Source: Patescibacteria group bacterium (lineage in GTDB: Bacteria; Patescibacteriota; Patescibacteriia; UBA9934). From it: a stretch of DNA of 6,912 bases. The notes beneath the pieces were generated by a model. It did no database searches and was not told the origin of the DNA. It saw only the letters and a program-made list of their open reading frames with translations. Shown here piece after piece: positions 5,071 to 6,912 of this stretch. Both the position numbers and the translations under genes were made by a program. The stretch covers positions 1-6,912 of the forward strand of contig JAHISC010000044.1 of the NCBI GenBank assembly GCA_018818445.1. The letters run 5' to 3'. The first letter of the stretch is position 1, and each line of letters starts with the position of its first letter.

Positions 5071-6907
5071 AAGTTACGCTTAGTTTTCTATTTAAAATTT
5101 GTTGTCTTAAATATTCCGGTGAAGCGGCAGCGATATTTGAAATCAGTGCTGACGACTCTGCTTCGTTCATTGGCGTTGGTTGTCCTCCTCTCGTGTAAAC
5201 AGGCAATAGCTGAATTGTAACATTATTTTCGTCAATAATCACGCCAACTGTTAAAGCTGGCCAGGTGGCTGAAATTTCTTGATCAAAAATAAAGTTGCCC
5301 AAAGAATAAATTACAACTACATCATCCAAAACTTCCATACCTTGTGCGACATGCGCATGACCACCGACTATTAAGTCTGCTCCAGCATCAACCATCAGTT
5401 GAGCTAATCGTTCTTGCGAACTAGAAGGCGCTGTTTGATACTCGTTGCCCCAATGTGGCATTACAATTACGAACCGTCCTTCGCTATCAGCTGCTTCGAT
5501 TTGTTCCTGGAGAGCTACTTCGTCTGGCTGGAACTGATGGTAGCCAATAAAAGTAACGTCAAAACCATTAATGGTCGTGTCGTAGCGTGGAACTGGTTCC
5601 GCCCAAGCGCCAAAGTACGGAATTCCCAGCTCATCTAGCCATTCTCTCGTTTCCACTTGCCCAGCACTCCCCACATCCGATGCATGATTGTTGGCTTGGC
5701 TAACAATATCGATATACTCTCCCATCTCAGCCACTGACTCGGGTGAAAAAACAAAACGAAAAGGTGGATTGTAAGTATAAGTGCTGCCCTGCTCATTAAC
5801 TGTACCTTCCAAATTACCCACTGTTACATGAACGCCGCGCAAAAATCGACTCATTTCTTGCCAAGGATAATCTATACCAAATTCATTCATCTTCAGGCGC
5901 ACACCACGGTCGAGCATAATATCACCAACCAGATGAAAAGACGCAAAAGGATTATCTACGGCATCACCGGCTTTAAAGTATCCAATAATATGACTGGTGT
6001 TTTCGTGCCAATCGATCGTTGGTATTACCTCGAGAGAATTATCGTGATACTTCAGAGTCCAATCTTCATCACCACGCAAACGATTGATAGTTTGCAATAC
6101 ATCAAGGCTGGCAGTCGAATCAATTTCCAAGTCTAAGCAATCCGGTGTGCAGCGCTCGCCGTTCTCAATTGCGCGAAGTGTAACGTCATCATGAAAATCA
6201 GTGATAGTTATTGGCAGGTTGTGTGACATATCAATACTCGCAATCACCACAGCCTCAGGAAAAATCTTTGCAATAGCCTCTCCCAAAACCTGACGATCTT
6301 CTTGTGAAAGCGACTCATCGACAATAATCGGAACCAGAGTTGCCTTAGGGAACGATCGACGAATAAAAGGAGTCAAAGCACCGATTCCATGCTCATTCTC
6401 ATAAGCCATTTCTTCTCTCTCTAGAACTGGTACGGCGTCAATCAACTCTTGAATTTGACGATTATTAGTATAAAGCTCGCCATAAGGAGTCTCCCAGGTG
6501 CCATATGAAACTTGTGCCGGTGACCTACCAACCGAAAAATGGTTTGGACTTACAATCACAACAGTCTTAACTTCATCAGAACCAATCGCTAAAAATAATT
6601 TTGCAATTTCCTTGGCTACCAGTAAATGATGTGGCGAAATTGCTGAAGCAACATTCACCTTATCAATTTCCTGATCTTCCCAAGTTTCGTATGCTTGATC
6701 GTAAACACTACGTGCGTAAAGACTGAACGAATAAATTGGCTGGATATCTTCCTCCAATAAATCGTTAGAAAAAAATGGTAGTTCAACAGCAGCTATATGA
6801 GTAACGGCTGAACTATAAACTACCAATCCTAAAATAAAGCTGGCCTCTACCAACACCAAAACTAATATCGAAAAAACAAATGCCTTCAGAAAAAATAAAC
6901 TTTTCAT
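5060..6907 (-). CDS. Membrane-anchored fusion of Memo-like (AmmeMemoRadiSam protein B) and CapA-like phosphatase domains
   Basis: This 615-residue protein has an N-terminal membrane helix (about 5-34). A Memo-like domain (about 83-311) shows SPHH (91-94), SPNHF (120-124), EHGIGALTPF (172-181), SIDMSH (224-229) and a closing SHIIGYF. A CapA-type metallophosphatase domain (about 324-575) carries GDIMLDRG (328-335), GNLEGTV (364-370), QANNHASD (404-411), MPHWGNEY (483-490), GGHAHV (515-520) and SLGNFIFDQ (535-543). These are the Asp, Asn and His positions expected for a two-metal centre. CapA relatives take part in poly-gamma-glutamate production and surface anchoring; Memo relatives are metal-binding proteins of the LigB-like fold whose reaction is unsettled. 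Both domains should lie outside the membrane. No separate AMMECR1 or radical SAM partner appears here. The gene overlaps the next one by 11 bases, so the two form an operon. The start ATG (6907) is 5 bases from the window end, so the promoter is not visible and a slightly longer start cannot be excluded. Confidence 0.92.
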   Translation of the reverse strand: MKSLFFLKAFVFSILVLVLVEASFILGLVVYSSAVTHIAAVELPFFSNDLLEEDIQPIYSFSLYARSVYDQAYETWEDQEIDKVNVASAISPHHLLVAKEIAKLFLAIGSDEVKTVVIVSPNHFSVGRSPAQVSYGTWETPYGELYTNNRQIQELIDAVPVLEREEMAYENEHGIGALTPFIRRSFPKATLVPIIVDESLSQEDRQVLGEAIAKIFPEAVVIASIDMSHNLPITITDFHDDVTLRAIENGERCTPDCLDLEIDSTASLDVLQTINRLRGDEDWTLKYHDNSLEVIPTIDWHENTSHIIGYFKAGDAVDNPFASFHLVGDIMLDRGVRLKMNEFGIDYPWQEMSRFLRGVHVTVGNLEGTVNEQGSTYTYNPPFRFVFSPESVAEMGEYIDIVSQANNHASDVGSAGQVETREWLDELGIPYFGAWAEPVPRYDTTINGFDVTFIGYHQFQPDEVALQEQIEAADSEGRFVIVMPHWGNEYQTAPSSSQERLAQLMVDAGADLIVGGHAHVAQGMEVLDDVVVIYSLGNFIFDQEISATWPALTVGVIIDENNVTIQLLPVYTRGGQPTPMNEAESSALISNIAAASPEYLRQQILNRKLSVTYEK

Positions 6908-6912
6908 AGCCC

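Overview
The window looks like a piece of a moderately AT-rich bacterial chromosome, most plausibly from the Candidate Phyla Radiation (Patescibacteria, Paceibacteria/Parcubacteria type). This rests on three things: the compact gene order rpmF-nusB-rnc; a secreted SH3 protein carrying the ILLQV-EHGEA(W/Y)YV repeat that I associate with such genomes; and a membrane-anchored fusion of a Memo-like domain to a CapA-like phosphatase. The genetic code looks standard, since TGA is used as a stop. The lineage is inference; no rRNA gene is present to settle it.

Layout. Bases 1-1335 hold a housekeeping cluster on the minus strand: ribosomal protein L32 (rpmF), antitermination factor NusB, and the N-terminal 181 codons of RNase III (rnc, cut off by the window edge). 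rpmF has its own sigma70-type promoter and terminator. An extended -10 promoter for nusB-rnc sits in the tail of that terminator. These genes serve ribosome production: L32 is a structural protein, NusB supports rRNA transcription and RNase III processes the rRNA precursor.

Bases 1380-1790 form a GC-rich island. It contains a strong hairpin, a 15-base palindrome and a short minus-strand gene for an unrecognised, very basic 89-residue protein. That gene has its own promoter, Shine-Dalgarno site and GTG start. Its base and codon use differ from everything around it.

Bases 1820-2650 carry the only plus-strand gene, a secreted SH3b protein with two copies of a roughly 54-residue repeat. It ends in a bidirectional terminator shared with a convergent P-loop kinase (minus, 2650-3177).

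Bases 3256-6907 are a two-gene minus-strand unit with an 11-base overlap: first the Memo/CapA fusion, then a 604-residue single-pass membrane protein of unknown function with a KPVIYLYP motif. Both are predicted to expose large domains outside the membrane, so a joint role at the cell surface is plausible but unproven.

A recurring pattern: three genes without a Shine-Dalgarno site (rpmF, nusB, the SH3 gene) have a -10 element exactly 18 bases before the ATG, and the P-loop gene has one 9 bases before it. This implies very short leaders or leaderless mRNAs. The GC-rich small gene and rnc have clear Shine-Dalgarno sites instead.
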